A stretch of DNA of 59,656 bases, taken from NCBI GenBank assembly GCA_934394985.1, contig CAKRRF010000014.1, positions 1 through 59,656 on the forward strand, in the 5' to 3' direction. Below, one piece after another: positions 59,634-59,656 of the stretch (position 1 is its first letter; the number at the start of each line of letters is the position of its first letter). The DNA comes from an uncultured Marvinbryantia sp. (GTDB taxonomy: Bacteria; Bacillota; Clostridia; Lachnospirales; Lachnospiraceae). The notes beneath the pieces were generated by a model, which did not search any database, was not told the DNA's origin, and saw nothing but the letters and a program-made list of their open reading frames with translations. Made by a program: the position numbers and the translations under genes.

Positions 59634-59656
59634 GGAGTGTCCTTCCTGGGCACTCC
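59634..59656 (+). terminator. probable argG terminator stem (cut at window end)
   Basis: GGAGTGTCC (59634-59642) and GGGCACTCC (59648-59656) form a nine-pair stem with one G-U pair and a five-base loop, directly after the stop codon. Any T-tract would lie just beyond the window. Confidence 0.7.

Noticed and set aside
1..59656. CRISPR arrays, tRNA genes, riboswitches or complete insertion sequences
   Set aside because: No regularly spaced repeats, cloverleaf-like sequences, recognisable aptamer cores or transposase genes with terminal repeats were seen on either strand.

Overview
The window looks like chromosome from an anaerobic, spore-forming Clostridia, most probably a Lachnospiraceae (Blautia/Ruminococcus/Dorea-like). 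The evidence is low-to-moderate GC, strong GGAGG-type ribosome sites, the spoIIA-sigF and spoVA sporulation genes, a Clostridia-type dnaG-trmK-nif3 block, pyrB with a separate pyrI, and many short-gap operons. Nearly all genes lie on the minus strand. The plus-strand exceptions are an L,D-transpeptidase, a CmpB-like membrane protein, pyrBI and argG.

Layout, left to right. (1) 1-73: apparent 5' end of a group II intron on the minus strand, just beyond the terminator hairpin of a cytidylate-kinase-like gene. (2) 816-7542: an XRE/cupin regulator, the spermidine/putrescine transporter potABCD and a Lon-like AAA+ ATPase without a protease domain. (3) 7718-23502: the sigma-F/spoVA sporulation locus. 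It reads spoIIAA-spoIIAB-sigF-spoVAA-spoVAB-spoVAC and resumes about 11 kb later with spoVAD-spoVAE. Between the halves lies an Mrp/Mbh-type cation/proton antiporter cluster (E, F, G, MbhD, MbhE-B fusion, C and four large antiporter-like subunits), followed by an L-asparaginase and an unknown gene. (4) 23603-30305: a zinc-ribbon/TPR membrane protein, a 48-residue unannotated gene, folC copy 1, an orphan amino-acid-binding protein and a YfhO-type membrane protein. (5) 30465-31754: a secreted fibronectin-III/L,D-transpeptidase. (6) 31833-39233: folC copy 2, pheA, a DUF815 ATPase, ppx and ppk1 (polyphosphate turnover). (7) 39416-41642: CmpB-like protein, pyrBI and the RNase P RNA. (8) 41741-53898: a ten-gene run of comEA, a two-component system, a GerMN lipoprotein, comEC, dgt, dnaG, trmK, nif3 and a uridine-kinase-like gene. 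(9) 54025-59656: arginine biosynthesis, argC-GNAT-argB-argD divergent from argG, plus a small YdcZ-type transporter.

Promoter-like sites were read by eye as -35/-10 pairs with 16-17 bp spacing. Several are perfect consensus (regulator gene, yfhO, the transpeptidase, rnpB). A sigma-G-like promoter stands before spoVAD. No tRNA, 5S/16S/23S rRNA, CRISPR array or complete insertion sequence was seen. Apart from 41241-41740 (terminator, rnpB and its promoter) no gene-free stretch exceeds 300 bases.

The points most worth following up are the sporulation operon split by a four-engine antiporter cluster with Mbh-like gene order, the possible group II intron edge, the C-terminally anchored PotD, the protease-less Lon-like ATPase, the GNAT gene where argJ would be expected, and the absence of rpoD after dnaG. 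Everything here is from reading the sequence; no database search was run.
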